Positions 53,480 to 61,827 of a stretch of DNA of 64,000 bases are shown piece by piece. The stretch is from Methylobacterium amylolyticum (GTDB lineage Bacteria; Pseudomonadota; Alphaproteobacteria; Rhizobiales; Beijerinckiaceae), in assembly GCF_030700245.1 (NCBI RefSeq), contig NZ_JAUYZI010000014.1:1-64000 (forward strand), written 5' to 3'. How positions within the stretch are numbered: position 1 is the first letter of the stretch; each line of letters opens with the position of its first letter. The position numbers and the translations under genes were made by a program. Under the pieces are notes generated by a model. The model searched no databases. It was not told the origin of the DNA and saw nothing but the letters and a program-made list of their open reading frames with translations.

Positions 53480-53944
53480 ATGGGCACCGCGCTCGACCGG
53501 ATCGACCTGAAGATCCTGCGGCTCCTCCAGGCGGACGGGCGGCTCGGCAACGCCGAGATCGCCGAGCGGGTCGGCACCAGCGCCGCCACCTGCCACCGCC
53601 GGATGCGGGCTCTGTTCGCGGGGGGCGTGGTGCGGGCGGTGCGGGCGCTGATCGACCCGGCCAAGGTCGGGCGCGGCACGCTCGTGATCGTCGGCGTGGT
53701 GCTCGACCGCTCGACGCCCGAGAGCTTCTCCGCCTTCGAGGCGGCAGTGCGGGCGCTGCCCACCGTGCTCGACTGCCACCTCGTGGCCGGCGACTTCGAC
53801 TACTTCCTCAAGATCCGCGTCTCCGACATGGCCGACTTCAACCGCCTCCACAGCGCCACGCTGATCGGCCTGCCGGGGGTGCGCCAGACCCGCACCTTCT
53901 TCGTGATGAAGGAGGTGATCGACAACGCGCCCCTGGCCCTGTGA
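53480..53944 (+). CDS. acdR: Lrp/AsnC-family regulator of ACC deaminase
   Basis: A 154-residue Lrp-type regulator with an N-terminal HTH (ILRLLQADGRLGNAEIAERV, GTSAATCHRRMRAL) and a C-terminal ligand-binding RAM domain (GVVLDRSTPESFSAFEAAV, VAGDFDYFLKIRV). In other bacteria this protein activates acdS when ACC is present. The gene is transcribed away from acdS and ends with a strong terminator 24 bases past its stop. Confidence 0.88.
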   Translation: MGTALDRIDLKILRLLQADGRLGNAEIAERVGTSAATCHRRMRALFAGGVVRAVRALIDPAKVGRGTLVIVGVVLDRSTPESFSAFEAAVRALPTVLDCHLVAGDFDYFLKIRVSDMADFNRLHSATLIGLPGVRQTRTFFVMKEVIDNAPLAL

Positions 53945-53967
53945 CCCGGCCGCAGGAGGGCCGCATT

Positions 53968-53989
53968 CCGCCGCTAGCGGCGGGTTTTT
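53968..53989 (+). terminator. Rho-independent terminator of acdR
   Basis: A perfect 16-base palindrome (CCGCCGCTAGCGGCGG, 53968-53983) is followed by GTTTTT. It stands 24 bases past the acdR stop codon. Confidence 0.85.
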
Positions 53990-54983
53990 GCACTCGGACA
54001 GAGCCGTCGCATGCCGTTCGATCGGGAGGCCGCCGCACCTCCCCCTCCCCCCTCTGCGGGGGAGGGAGCCTTCCTGCGCTGCATTCGTCCCACCCGCCCC
54101 CGACCCGAGCCGCCTCGCCGTCGGGATCACCGCCTACCACCCGGCCCCGGGCCAGCTCACGGCCCTGCTGGACCGCCTGCCCGCGGGCGTCGCGGTGCTG
54201 GTGTTCGACAACGGTGGCCTGCCGCCGGAGGACCGGGACGGCCTCGCCCGGGCCGGCGCGACGATCCTGTCGGACGGTCAGAAGAATCTCGGGATCGCCG
54301 CGGCGCTGAACCGCCTCGCCGACGCCGCGCGGGCGGCGGGCGCGGACGGGCTGCTGCTCCTCGACCAGGACGCCGCGCCCGATCCCGCCCTCCCCGCGGC
54401 GCTGCTCGCCGCCCGCGACCGCCTGCGCGCGGCGAGCAGGGCCGCCGCCGTGGTCGGGCCGGCGCCCGCCGCCGCCGCCGGCCACAAGCCCCCCGCCCGG
54501 CCCCCCCGGCCCGGGGTCGCGCCGGTCGGCCCGCTCGCCCCGGTGCAGTTCCTGGCGACCTCCGGCTCGCTGATCGACCTCGACGCCTTCGCCCGGGTCG
54601 GGCCGTTCCGCGCCGACTTCTTCATCGACGGCGTCGAGCTCGAATGGTGCTTCCGCGCCTGGGCGCGGGGGTTCGGCTGCTACCTCGACGCGAGCGTCAC
54701 CATCCCGCACCGGGTCGGGGCCGGGACGATCCGGTTCCTCGGGCTCGCCACCCCGCGCCAGCCGCTGCCGCGCATGGCGACCTACCTGCGGAACAGCCTC
54801 TACGCGTGGCGCCTGCCCCACGTGCCCCTGCGCTGGAAGCTGGCGCAGGGCCTCTACCTGCCGGTCCAGGCCGCGCTCTACTGGGCGGATGCGGGGTTCC
54901 GCCCGGCCGTCCTCGCCCGGCTCGGTGCCGCCGCCCGCGACGGGCTCCTCGGGCGCCTCGGCCAGCCCCGGGATCTGCCGTGA
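53988..54983 (+). CDS. Glycosyltransferase family 2, rhamnosyltransferase-like
   Basis: A GT2 enzyme of about 290 to 331 residues. Its fold begins at LAVGITAYHPAPGQLTALL, followed by DNGG, the donor-site LLLLDQDAAPDP and the acceptor segment GVELEWCFRAWARGFGCYL. The open frame has no ATG or GTG upstream of the fold; the nominal TTG at 53988 is inside the acdR terminator and is unlikely to be used. A CTG at 54054 is possible. The C-rich hairpin at 54043-54066 lies inside this N-terminal stretch. The 5' end may be damaged. Confidence 0.65.
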   Translation: MHSDRAVACRSIGRPPHLPLPPLRGREPSCAAFVPPAPDPSRLAVGITAYHPAPGQLTALLDRLPAGVAVLVFDNGGLPPEDRDGLARAGATILSDGQKNLGIAAALNRLADAARAAGADGLLLLDQDAAPDPALPAALLAARDRLRAASRAAAVVGPAPAAAAGHKPPARPPRPGVAPVGPLAPVQFLATSGSLIDLDAFARVGPFRADFFIDGVELEWCFRAWARGFGCYLDASVTIPHRVGAGTIRFLGLATPRQPLPRMATYLRNSLYAWRLPHVPLRWKLAQGLYLPVQAALYWADAGFRPAVLARLGAAARDGLLGRLGQPRDLP

Positions 54984-54993
54984 CGGACTTGCC

Positions 54994-55959
54994 GTGACCC
55001 TCGATCCCGAAGCCCTCCCCGACCTGGACGTGGTGATCGTCAACTGGAACGGCGGCGGCCTGCTGCGCGCCTGCCTCGCGAGCCTCGCCGCCGCCACGGA
55101 CGCGGGTCGCGTGCAGGTGACGGTGGTCGACAACGCCTCGGCGGATGAATCCCTGCGCGACCTGCCCGCCCTCCCCCGCCCCCTCCGGCTGATCGAGAAT
55201 GCGGACAATCGCGGCTTCGGCCGGGCCTGCAACCAGGGCGCCGCCGGGGGCCGCGGCCCGGTGATCCTGTTCCTCAACCCGGACGCGCAGGTGGCCCCGG
55301 ACGCCCTCGCCCTCGCCCGCGCCGCGCTGCTCGCCGATCCCGGCTCGGGCGTCGTCGGCGCGCGGCTGATCGACGCCGACGGCCGCACCGCCCGCTCCTG
55401 CGCCCGCGCGCCGACCTCGGGCGGGATGCTCGGCCGGGCGCTGGCGCTCGACCGGGTCGGCTTCGTGCCGCCCCACTTCCTCGCCGACTGGGACCACGCC
55501 GAGGACCGCGCCGTCGATCAGGTGATGGGCGCCTTCCTGATGATCCGCCGCGACCTGTTCGAGCGGCTGGGCGGCTTCGACCCGCGCTTCTTCGTCTACT
55601 ACGAGGACGTCGACCTCTGCACCCGGGTCCGCGCCGCGGGTTTTTCCGTGCGCCACCTCGCGGGCCCGACCGCGCGCCATCTCGGCCAGGGCACGACGCG
55701 GGCGGTGCGGGCGCGGCGGCTGTTCTACATCCTGCGCAGCGCGGTGCTCTACGCCGGCAAGCACCACGGCCGGGCCGCGGCGCTGGCGCTGCTGGCCGCG
55801 TCCTTCGCGGCGCAGGTGCCCCTGCGCCTCGCCCAGGCGCTCGCCCGCCGCTCCCTGTCGGAAGCCGCCGAGATCCTGCGCGCCGCCGCCCTGCTCGCCG
55901 CCGCGACGCCGGCGATCCTGGCCGGGCTGCGGACCGGCGCGCGTCGAAGCGCGGGGTGA
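54994..55959 (+). CDS. Glycosyltransferase family 2 (WbbL-like)
   Basis: A 321-residue GT2 enzyme with a GTG start 11 bases after the previous gene. It has VVIVNWNGGGLLRACLASL, then DNASADES, DNRGFGRACNQGA, the donor site LFLNPDAQ and the acceptor region MIRRDLFERLGGFDPRFF, followed by YYEDVDLCTR. This is the pattern of rhamnosyltransferases in O-antigen or exopolysaccharide synthesis. It belongs to a run of three glycosyltransferase genes. Confidence 0.88.
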   Translation: MTLDPEALPDLDVVIVNWNGGGLLRACLASLAAATDAGRVQVTVVDNASADESLRDLPALPRPLRLIENADNRGFGRACNQGAAGGRGPVILFLNPDAQVAPDALALARAALLADPGSGVVGARLIDADGRTARSCARAPTSGGMLGRALALDRVGFVPPHFLADWDHAEDRAVDQVMGAFLMIRRDLFERLGGFDPRFFVYYEDVDLCTRVRAAGFSVRHLAGPTARHLGQGTTRAVRARRLFYILRSAVLYAGKHHGRAAALALLAASFAAQVPLRLAQALARRSLSEAAEILRAAALLAAATPAILAGLRTGARRSAG

Positions 55960-56021
55960 GCCCCGGCCCGCAGCGTGACTTCGGCGGCAGAACCGGCCAG
56001 AACCCGCGCGTCCCACCCTCC

Positions 56022-56135
56022 CCCCTCATCCTGAGGTGCCGGAGCGCAGCGGAGGCCTCGAAGGAGCCCTCCAGCCGGCCGCGCGATCCCTGGAGCCCTC
56101 CTTCGAGGCCCGCGCGGGCACTTCAGGATGAGGGG
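56022..56135. repeat. Large hairpin repeat between glycosyltransferase genes
   Basis: A 114-base inverted element: CCCCTCATCCTGAGGTGCC pairs with GGGCACTTCAGGATGAGGGG, with an inner GGCCTCGAAGGAGCCCTCCA pairing with TGGAGCCCTCCTTCGAGGCC. It belongs to a repeat type found widely between genes in Methylobacterium and other Hyphomicrobiales. It may limit read-through between the genes. Confidence 0.8.
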
Positions 56136-56206
56136 AGCGCGTGGGACGAAGCCCTCGAACCGGCGGCGGGCCCGGCCGCCGCGAGCCCGTTCCCCAGACC
56201 CTCGCG

Positions 56207-56968
56207 ATGTTGCACCAGAACAGAATCGCCGTCGTGCTGCCGGCCTACAACGCCGCGGCGACCCTGCGGCGGACCTACGGTGAGATCCCGCTCGACATCG
56301 TCGACGACGTGATCCTGATCGACGACGCCAGCCACGACGCGACGGTGGCGGTCGCCCGGGAGCTCGGCATCCACACGGTGCGGCACGCCGAGAACCGCGG
56401 CTACGGCGGCAACCAGAAGACCTGCTACCGGACCGCCCTGGAGCGCGGCGCCGACATCGTCGTGATGCTCCACCCCGACTACCAGTACGCCCCGCGCCTC
56501 GTCACCGCGATGGCCTCGATGATCGTCTCGGGCGAGTACGACGCGGTGCTCGCCTCGCGCATCCTCGGGGGCGGGGCGCTCGCCGGGGGCATGCCGCTCT
56601 ACAAGTACGTCGCCAACCGCGGCCTGACGCTCGTCCAGAACTGGCTCATGGGCCAGAAGATGTCGGAGTACCATTCCGGCTACCGCGCCTGGAGCCGGAC
56701 GGTGCTGGAGCGCGTGCCGCTCGACCGCTGCTCGGACGACTTCGTGTTCGACAACCAGATGCTCGCCCAGGCGATGCACATGGGCTTCCGGATCGGCGAG
56801 ATCTCCTGCCCGACGCGCTACTTCGACGACGCCTCGTCGATCGATTTCCGGCGCTCCTGCGTCTACGGGCTCGGCGTGCTGCGCACCGCCCTGGACTACC
56901 GCCTGCACCGGATGGGCCTGCGCGCCGACCCGCTGCTGGCGGACCCGGACGCGCGGGCGGGGCGGTGA
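56207..56968 (+). CDS. Glycosyltransferase family 2 (DPM1-like)
   Basis: A 253-residue GT2 enzyme of the dolichyl-phosphate/undecaprenyl-phosphate sugar transferase type: VVLPAYNAAATLRRTYGEIP, then LIDDASHD, ENRGYGGNQKTCYRT and the donor site MLHPDYQYAP. No membrane helices, so a soluble or peripheral enzyme. The ATG at 56207 starts the fold. The GTG of the next gene overlaps its stop (GTGA), which links it to the DUF2142 membrane protein. Confidence 0.88.
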   Translation: MLHQNRIAVVLPAYNAAATLRRTYGEIPLDIVDDVILIDDASHDATVAVARELGIHTVRHAENRGYGGNQKTCYRTALERGADIVVMLHPDYQYAPRLVTAMASMIVSGEYDAVLASRILGGGALAGGMPLYKYVANRGLTLVQNWLMGQKMSEYHSGYRAWSRTVLERVPLDRCSDDFVFDNQMLAQAMHMGFRIGEISCPTRYFDDASSIDFRRSCVYGLGVLRTALDYRLHRMGLRADPLLADPDARAGR

Positions 56969-58392
56969 GGATCCCTGCGCCGGGCGGCCCCCGGTTCTGG
57001 TGCGGCGCCTTCCTGGCCCTGTGCCTGCCGGTCTGCCTCGCGCTGGCGCTGATCGTGCCGCTCGGCGAGGTCGCCGACGAGGCCGCCCACCTCGCCCGCG
57101 CCGCGGCGCTGAGTGAGGGGCAGCTCGTCGGGCACCGCGAGACCGTGACCTACGCCGACGGCTCGACCCACGTCGCCGCCGGGATGCGGATCGACCCGGT
57201 CTGGATCCGCGCCGGCCGCTCGCGCCCGCCGGATGTCCGCGGCACCCTCGCCCCGATCGAGGCGGAGCCGGGGCCGGACGGCCGGGTGTTCATGCCGCTC
57301 TACACCGTCGCCACCTACCCGCCGCTGCTCTACGCGCCGGGCGCGGCCGGCCTCCTCGCCGGGCGCGCGCTCGGGCTCGCGCCGGAGGGGGCGGCCCGGC
57401 TCGGGCGGCTCGCCAACGCCGCCGCCTACCTCGCCCTCGGGGTCGCGGCGCTGGCGCTGGCCACGCGCGGCCGCGCCGCCCTGTTCGCGCTGCTCGCCCT
57501 GCCGATGCCGCTGTCGCTCGCCGCCTCGCTGAGCCAGGACGCGCTGGTCGTGGCGCTCGCCGCGCTCGCCGCCGCGCTGCTCACCCCGCGGCCGCAGGTC
57601 GGGCGGGGCGGCTACCGCCGATTGTGGGCCGCGGCCGGGGCGCTCGCGCTGGTCGTGCTCGCCAAGCCCCCCTACGCGCCGCTCGCCGCGATGCTGCTGG
57701 TGCCGCTCCCGCCGCGCTCCGCGATCGGCCGGTTCCTGCTGCGCCGGGGGCCCCTCGTCGCCCTGGCGGTCGCCCCCGCCGCCCTCTGGACGCTGGCCGC
57801 GACCGCGCTCGTGGCCACGCCGGTGCCGCGCCCGGCCTACGAGGCCGGCCCGCTCTGGCCCGGCCCCCGCCCGGCGACCTTCTCCGCCACCGATCCCGGC
57901 GCGCAGGCGCGGGTGCTGCTCGCCGAGCCCGCCCGCCTCCTGACCGTGCCGGCGAAGTACCTGTTCGGGCTCAAGCATCTGATCGCGCTGGCGCGCGAGG
58001 CGATCGGCAGCTTCGGCTGGGCCGACCGGCCGCTGCCCGCCCCGCTCTACGCCCTGTGGGCGGCCGCGCTCCTCGTCCCCTGGCTCGCCGACCGCCGCGG
58101 CCCGCTGCCCCCGGGTCCCGAGCGCGCGGGGCTCGCCGCCTGCGCGGTGCTGTGCCTCTGGCTGGTGATCCTGTCGCAGTACCTCTCGTGGACCGATGTC
58201 GGGACCGACCGGGTCGACGGGCCGCAGGGGCGCTACCTGCTGCCGCTGGCGCCGATGCTGATCCTCGCCCTCGCCCGCGGGCGGATCGGCACGGCCGCCG
58301 TCGGGCGCTGGCCGGCGCTGCTCCCGGTCGCCGCCGCCGCGGTCGATGTCGTCGCGCTGCCGCTCGTGGCCTGGGGCGCGGCGCCCGGCTGA
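56965..58392 (+). CDS. DUF2142 multi-spanning membrane protein
   Basis: A 475-residue protein with about ten hydrophobic helices and the DUF2142 layout: an N-terminal acidic DEAAHLARAAAL, a long outside loop with VFMPLYTVATYPPLLYAP, and GRYLLPLAPMLILA near the end. Such proteins are found with polysaccharide or cell-envelope genes and may be glycosyltransferases of the GT-C type. The GTG start overlaps the previous gene's stop. Confidence 0.8.
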   Translation: MRIPAPGGPRFWCGAFLALCLPVCLALALIVPLGEVADEAAHLARAAALSEGQLVGHRETVTYADGSTHVAAGMRIDPVWIRAGRSRPPDVRGTLAPIEAEPGPDGRVFMPLYTVATYPPLLYAPGAAGLLAGRALGLAPEGAARLGRLANAAAYLALGVAALALATRGRAALFALLALPMPLSLAASLSQDALVVALAALAAALLTPRPQVGRGGYRRLWAAAGALALVVLAKPPYAPLAAMLLVPLPPRSAIGRFLLRRGPLVALAVAPAALWTLAATALVATPVPRPAYEAGPLWPGPRPATFSATDPGAQARVLLAEPARLLTVPAKYLFGLKHLIALAREAIGSFGWADRPLPAPLYALWAAALLVPWLADRRGPLPPGPERAGLAACAVLCLWLVILSQYLSWTDVGTDRVDGPQGRYLLPLAPMLILALARGRIGTAAVGRWPALLPVAAAAVDVVALPLVAWGAAPG

Positions 58393-58463
58393 AGCGGCAC
58401 CGGGACGCCTTGCCGACGCCGCGGCCTGGGCTACTCTCGTCCGGGTCGTCCCGGAGTCGTCCG

Positions 58464-58877
58464 ATGCGCGCGCGGTCCGCCCTGGTCCTCCTCGCCCTGC
58501 TCGCCGGCCCCGCCCGTGCCGACGAGGCCGGGCGCGCCGAGGCCCGGGCGGTCATCACCCGCCAGGTCGAGGCGTTCGGGCGCGACGACGCCGCGCTGGC
58601 CTACGCCCAGGCCGCCCCGGCGATCCGCGAGATCTTCCCGAGCGCCGACCTGTTCCTCGGCATGGTGCGCAACCAGTACCGGCCGGTCTACCGCCACCGC
58701 AGCTTCGTGTTCGGGGAGGGCCGCGACCTCGGCGACGCGCGCGTGACCCAGTCCGTGGCGATCCAGGACGAGTACGGGACCGACTGGACGGCGGAGTACA
58801 CCCTGGAGCGGGACGCGGACGGGCAGTGGCGCATCACCGGCTGCCGGCTGGTCAAGGCGCCGGGCACGACCGCCTAA
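58464..58877 (+). CDS. DUF4864 secreted protein
   Basis: A 137-residue exported protein with a signal peptide (ALVLLALLAGPARA). The mature part shows the DUF4864 pattern: ITRQVEAFGRDDAALAYAQA, PSADLFLGMVRNQYRPVYRH, SFVFGE, and YTLERDADGQWRITGCRL, related to the NTF2-like fold. It has no known function. It follows the DUF2142 gene by 71 bases and may belong to the same transcript. Confidence 0.8.
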   Translation: MRARSALVLLALLAGPARADEAGRAEARAVITRQVEAFGRDDAALAYAQAAPAIREIFPSADLFLGMVRNQYRPVYRHRSFVFGEGRDLGDARVTQSVAIQDEYGTDWTAEYTLERDADGQWRITGCRLVKAPGTTA

Positions 58878-58905
58878 GGGGCGGCCTCGCAGGAGCCCGT
58901 CATGG

Positions 58906-58952
58906 GATACCGAAGGGATCATCCCTTCGGCGGGTGTCGGGCGGAGCCCGAC
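58906..58952. repeat. Nested-hairpin intergenic repeat, family B copy 2
   Basis: GATACCGAAGGGATCATCCC and the following TTCGGCGGGTG, then the hairpin CGGGCGGAGCCCG match the first part of the element at 37079-37193 in order and spacing. Confidence 0.65.
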
Positions 58953-58986
58953 GGCTTCTCCGGGCGACGGCGATCGATGCGGCCGC

Positions 58987-60687
58987 TCACCCCGCCTCCG
59001 CACGCGCGTCGAGCGCGAGGGCGTCGGGGACGAGGACCACGTCGAGCGCGCCCGAGCGCCCCCGGACCGCCAGGGTCCTGCGCTCGAACGCGGCCTCGCG
59101 GCCGGCCGCCGCCAGCACCGCGGCCGAGACCACGGCCTCGACCTCGAGGTCCTTGGCGGCGGTCTCGAGCCGGCTCGCCACGTTGATGGCGTCGCCCACC
59201 GCGGTGAGGCTCAGGGTGCGCCCGTAGCCGATCTCGCCGACGATGCAGGGGCCGACATGCAGCCCCATGGCGACCCGCACCGGCTCGCCGCCCTCCGCCC
59301 GCAGGTCGGCGTTGAGGGCGGCGAGCCCCCGGGCGATCGCGGCGGCGGCCGACAGCGCCTGGGCGCAGGCGCGGTCGGCCGGCGCGGCGAGGCCGAACAG
59401 GGCCAGCGCCCCGTCGCCGATGAACTTGTCGAGGTAGCCCCCGCCCGCCTCGACCGCCCGGCCGACCACCGCGAAGTAGCGGTTCAGCAGGTGGACGGTG
59501 TCGAAGGGCAGGGCGCCCTCGGAGCGGCGCGTGAAGCCGCGCAGGTCGCAGAACAGCACGGCGACCTCGCGCTCGACCCCGCCCGGCGCCGCCGCGTCGC
59601 GGAAGGGCGCGCCCTGGCCCGCGGGCGCCTGCGCGTAGACCGGGAAGACGGTCAGGTCGCTTGTCGGCCGCAACTGGCAGGCCAGCCGCACGGCCTCCCC
59701 CTCCCCCGCCCGGATCCCGGCATGGGCCAGGGTGGCGCGCTCCGCCTCGGTCTGCGGGGGCAGGTCCTCCCGGCCCTTCAGCACCCGGACCCGGCAGGTC
59801 GAGCAGCGCCCGCGGCCGCCGCAGACCGAGGCGTGCGGGATCCGGGCGAGGCGGCTCGCCTCCAGCACGGTGAAGCCCGCGGGCACGACCACCGCGCGGC
59901 CGTCGGCGTAGCGGACCCGGACGCGCCGGCTCCGCCCCGCGAGCGCCCGCCCCACCCGCAGCAGGAACACCGCGGCCACCGCGCCGCCGAGGGCGGCGAA
60001 CAGGGCGGCCCGCGCCCGGGCGCCGGCCTCCAGGGCCATCTCCGGAATCCGCTGCGGCGGCGGCGGCACCCGCGCCAGCTCCCGCCCCGCCGCGACGAAG
60101 CCGAGGGCGGCCGCGCAGGGCACCAGCACCGCCGCCGCGAGCAGGTAGGGGGCCGCGCGCGGGAACCACGGCTTCGTCCGCAGCCAGAACCACAGCCCGA
60201 AGCAGCCGTGCAGCCACGCCACCGCCAGGGCGACGAGCTGCCGCCCGCCCTCCCCCGGCGACACCGACCACAGGGTGTGGACCACGTGGGCGAAATCCGC
60301 GGTCTCCCCGGCGAGCCGCGGCACGACCTGCGTGCCCACCACGTGGGCGACGAGCAGGAACGGCAGCCCCAGGCCGAAGGCCACCTGCACGGCCTCGCGC
60401 CCGCCCATCCGCAGGGTCCGGCGCCGGTAGAGCGCCCGCAGCGCGAGGCCGAAATGGGCCGCGAGCGCCGCGTAGAGCAGGGCGTTGCCGACCGGGTTGG
60501 ACCACAGGCCCGTCAGCCAGGGCCACGCGGCGTCCATCGCCTCCGCCGAGACGAGGCCGAGCGCGATGTTGGCGAAGTGCGTGAGCAGGAACAGGCCCAG
60601 GATCAGCCCCGAGGCGAGCCGGATCGTCCGCACGTCGCCGAGGCGTCGGGCGAGGGAGGCGGGTATCGGGTTCGAGGCTGCGTCCAA
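58987..60687 (-). CDS. CyaC-like adenylate cyclase with heme-type anchor and [2Fe-2S] domain
   Basis: A 566-residue, three-part signalling enzyme. Residues 20-245 form six or so membrane helices with His at 37, 78, 115, 134, 137 and 160, resembling the diheme anchor of succinate dehydrogenase/fumarate reductase. Residues 255-345 are a ferredoxin domain with C289-x5-C295-x2-C298 and C337. Residues 372-550 are a class III cyclase: D381, K421, D425 and the transition-state pair in VGDAINVASRLE are intact. It is likely to make cAMP under redox or quinone control, as in Sinorhizobium CyaC. Confidence 0.85.
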   Translation of the reverse strand: MDAASNPIPASLARRLGDVRTIRLASGLILGLFLLTHFANIALGLVSAEAMDAAWPWLTGLWSNPVGNALLYAALAAHFGLALRALYRRRTLRMGGREAVQVAFGLGLPFLLVAHVVGTQVVPRLAGETADFAHVVHTLWSVSPGEGGRQLVALAVAWLHGCFGLWFWLRTKPWFPRAAPYLLAAAVLVPCAAALGFVAAGRELARVPPPPQRIPEMALEAGARARAALFAALGGAVAAVFLLRVGRALAGRSRRVRVRYADGRAVVVPAGFTVLEASRLARIPHASVCGGRGRCSTCRVRVLKGREDLPPQTEAERATLAHAGIRAGEGEAVRLACQLRPTSDLTVFPVYAQAPAGQGAPFRDAAAPGGVEREVAVLFCDLRGFTRRSEGALPFDTVHLLNRYFAVVGRAVEAGGGYLDKFIGDGALALFGLAAPADRACAQALSAAAAIARGLAALNADLRAEGGEPVRVAMGLHVGPCIVGEIGYGRTLSLTAVGDAINVASRLETAAKDLEVEAVVSAAVLAAAGREAAFERRTLAVRGRSGALDVVLVPDALALDARAEAG

Positions 60688-60782
60688 GAGGTGTCCCGCG
60701 GGGCGGCCCCATCATCCGTCCCAGATCCGCCCGGGGATCTTACCAAGCGACGACCCGTGTGGCCACGACGCGGCCGATGCGC

Positions 60783-61337
60783 TCAGGACCTGAGCTGTCC
60801 CCTCAGGGAGACGAGCAGCGCCAGCGCGTGTTTGGAGTCGCGATCCGAGGCCGTATTGGCGGCCTTCCACGCGCCGATGGCGCGGGTCACCCGGCGCCGC
60901 AACTGGCGCGCATCCGTCTCGCTCAGCGGCTCGCTCAGATTGTAATCCGCATCCTCCCGCTTCGCTCGGGCGTCGAGATACGCCGTCGCGACCTGTTGCA
61001 GGAAGGGCGGGGTGGGGACCGACCCTGCCGCCACGCTTGGCAGGCGAAACAGGTCCACGACCGACGCATCGATCGTTGCGCCCTTCAGCTTGCCGAAGGT
61101 GGTCGTCAACCCCGCGTGGGACAGCGTGCGGATGAAGAGGCGCCGTCGTTGACGCAGGTCGTTGCCCGATCCGACGAGCCTGCCGGCCGTCTCATCAATC
61201 AGGAAGTGGAACAGGGCGTAGTAGGTCGTCGATATGCTGCGCCTGACATACGCACCCTTGAGCGGCCCCTTCTGGCCCTTCCGCCTGCCGAGGAGCCGGG
61301 ATGAGGCCCTCAGCAGATCGTCCGAGAACGTCGACAT
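60783..61337 (-). CDS. HEPN-like protein of a two-gene module
   Basis: A 184-residue, helix-rich protein. The segment RRSISTTYYALFHFLIDETA, and later RAKREDADYNLSEPLSET, match the HEPN pattern in which an Arg-x-x-x-Ala-Asp-Tyr motif near the C-terminus forms part of the RNase site. It overlaps the upstream 86-residue gene by an ATGA. By analogy to MNT/HEPN pairs this could be an RNA-targeting toxin or defence protein; the partner is of another type, so the module is not a known pair to me. Confidence 0.6.
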   Translation of the reverse strand: MSTFSDDLLRASSRLLGRRKGQKGPLKGAYVRRSISTTYYALFHFLIDETAGRLVGSGNDLRQRRRLFIRTLSHAGLTTTFGKLKGATIDASVVDLFRLPSVAAGSVPTPPFLQQVATAYLDARAKREDADYNLSEPLSETDARQLRRRVTRAIGAWKAANTASDRDSKHALALLVSLRGQLRS

Positions 61338-61597
61338 CAGTTTTCTGAATACCGCACGCTCGGGAAACGATCGTCGTGGCGATTGACGGCATGCTCGATC
61401 GATGACGTCAACGCATCGATGTCGTCATCGCTCACGTCTTCCATCTCTGAGACGCGGACGACGACCCTGATCAGGCTATCGTCGTCATCGCCCTGGTCCG
61501 CCGCGAGTGTGAGGCCCCGAAATTTTCGTCCGATCGGCGAGTCCTTGATGACGCCCGATATCGCATCCTGGAGTCGCTGTGGGTCAGCACGCCTCAT
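61337..61597 (-). CDS. 86-residue partner of the HEPN-like protein
   Basis: A small acidic protein (ISGVIKDSPIGRKFRGLTLA, DQGDDDDSLIRVVVRVSE, then SDDDIDALTSSIEHAV). The stop is shared with the start of the HEPN-like gene, so the two are translated together. Its acidic surface would suit binding a basic toxin or RNase, but no family is recognised. The small upstream gene of such pairs is often the antitoxin. Confidence 0.55.
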   Translation of the reverse strand: MRRADPQRLQDAISGVIKDSPIGRKFRGLTLAADQGDDDDSLIRVVVRVSEMEDVSDDDIDALTSSIEHAVNRHDDRFPSVRYSEN

Positions 61598-61772
61598 GGC
61601 TACGTTCCGAACTCGACCGGTCGCAGATCGCTTGGCGCCCTATGAACATCCGCCGCGCACCGCGCGCAACCTGCGCGGCGCGGTTCCGTCGCATCGAACG
61701 CCCATGTCCGCTTCACCGACGCGATCCGTCGACCAGCCCGCCATGCCGGGCCGTTCATCGGACGTCCCCGCT

Positions 61773-61800
61773 TTCGACAGTCCCGCGCGCATCGTGTAGA
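61773..61800 (+). promoter_or_regulatory. Possible thrC promoter
   Basis: TTCGAC (61773-61778) and TGTAGA (61795-61800), 16 bases apart, would start a transcript with a leader of about 20 bases before the thrC GTG. Both hexamers are imperfect, so the call is weak. Confidence 0.3.
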
Positions 61801-61827
61801 GGGGGCGCCTTCCTCCCGGAGGCCCCC

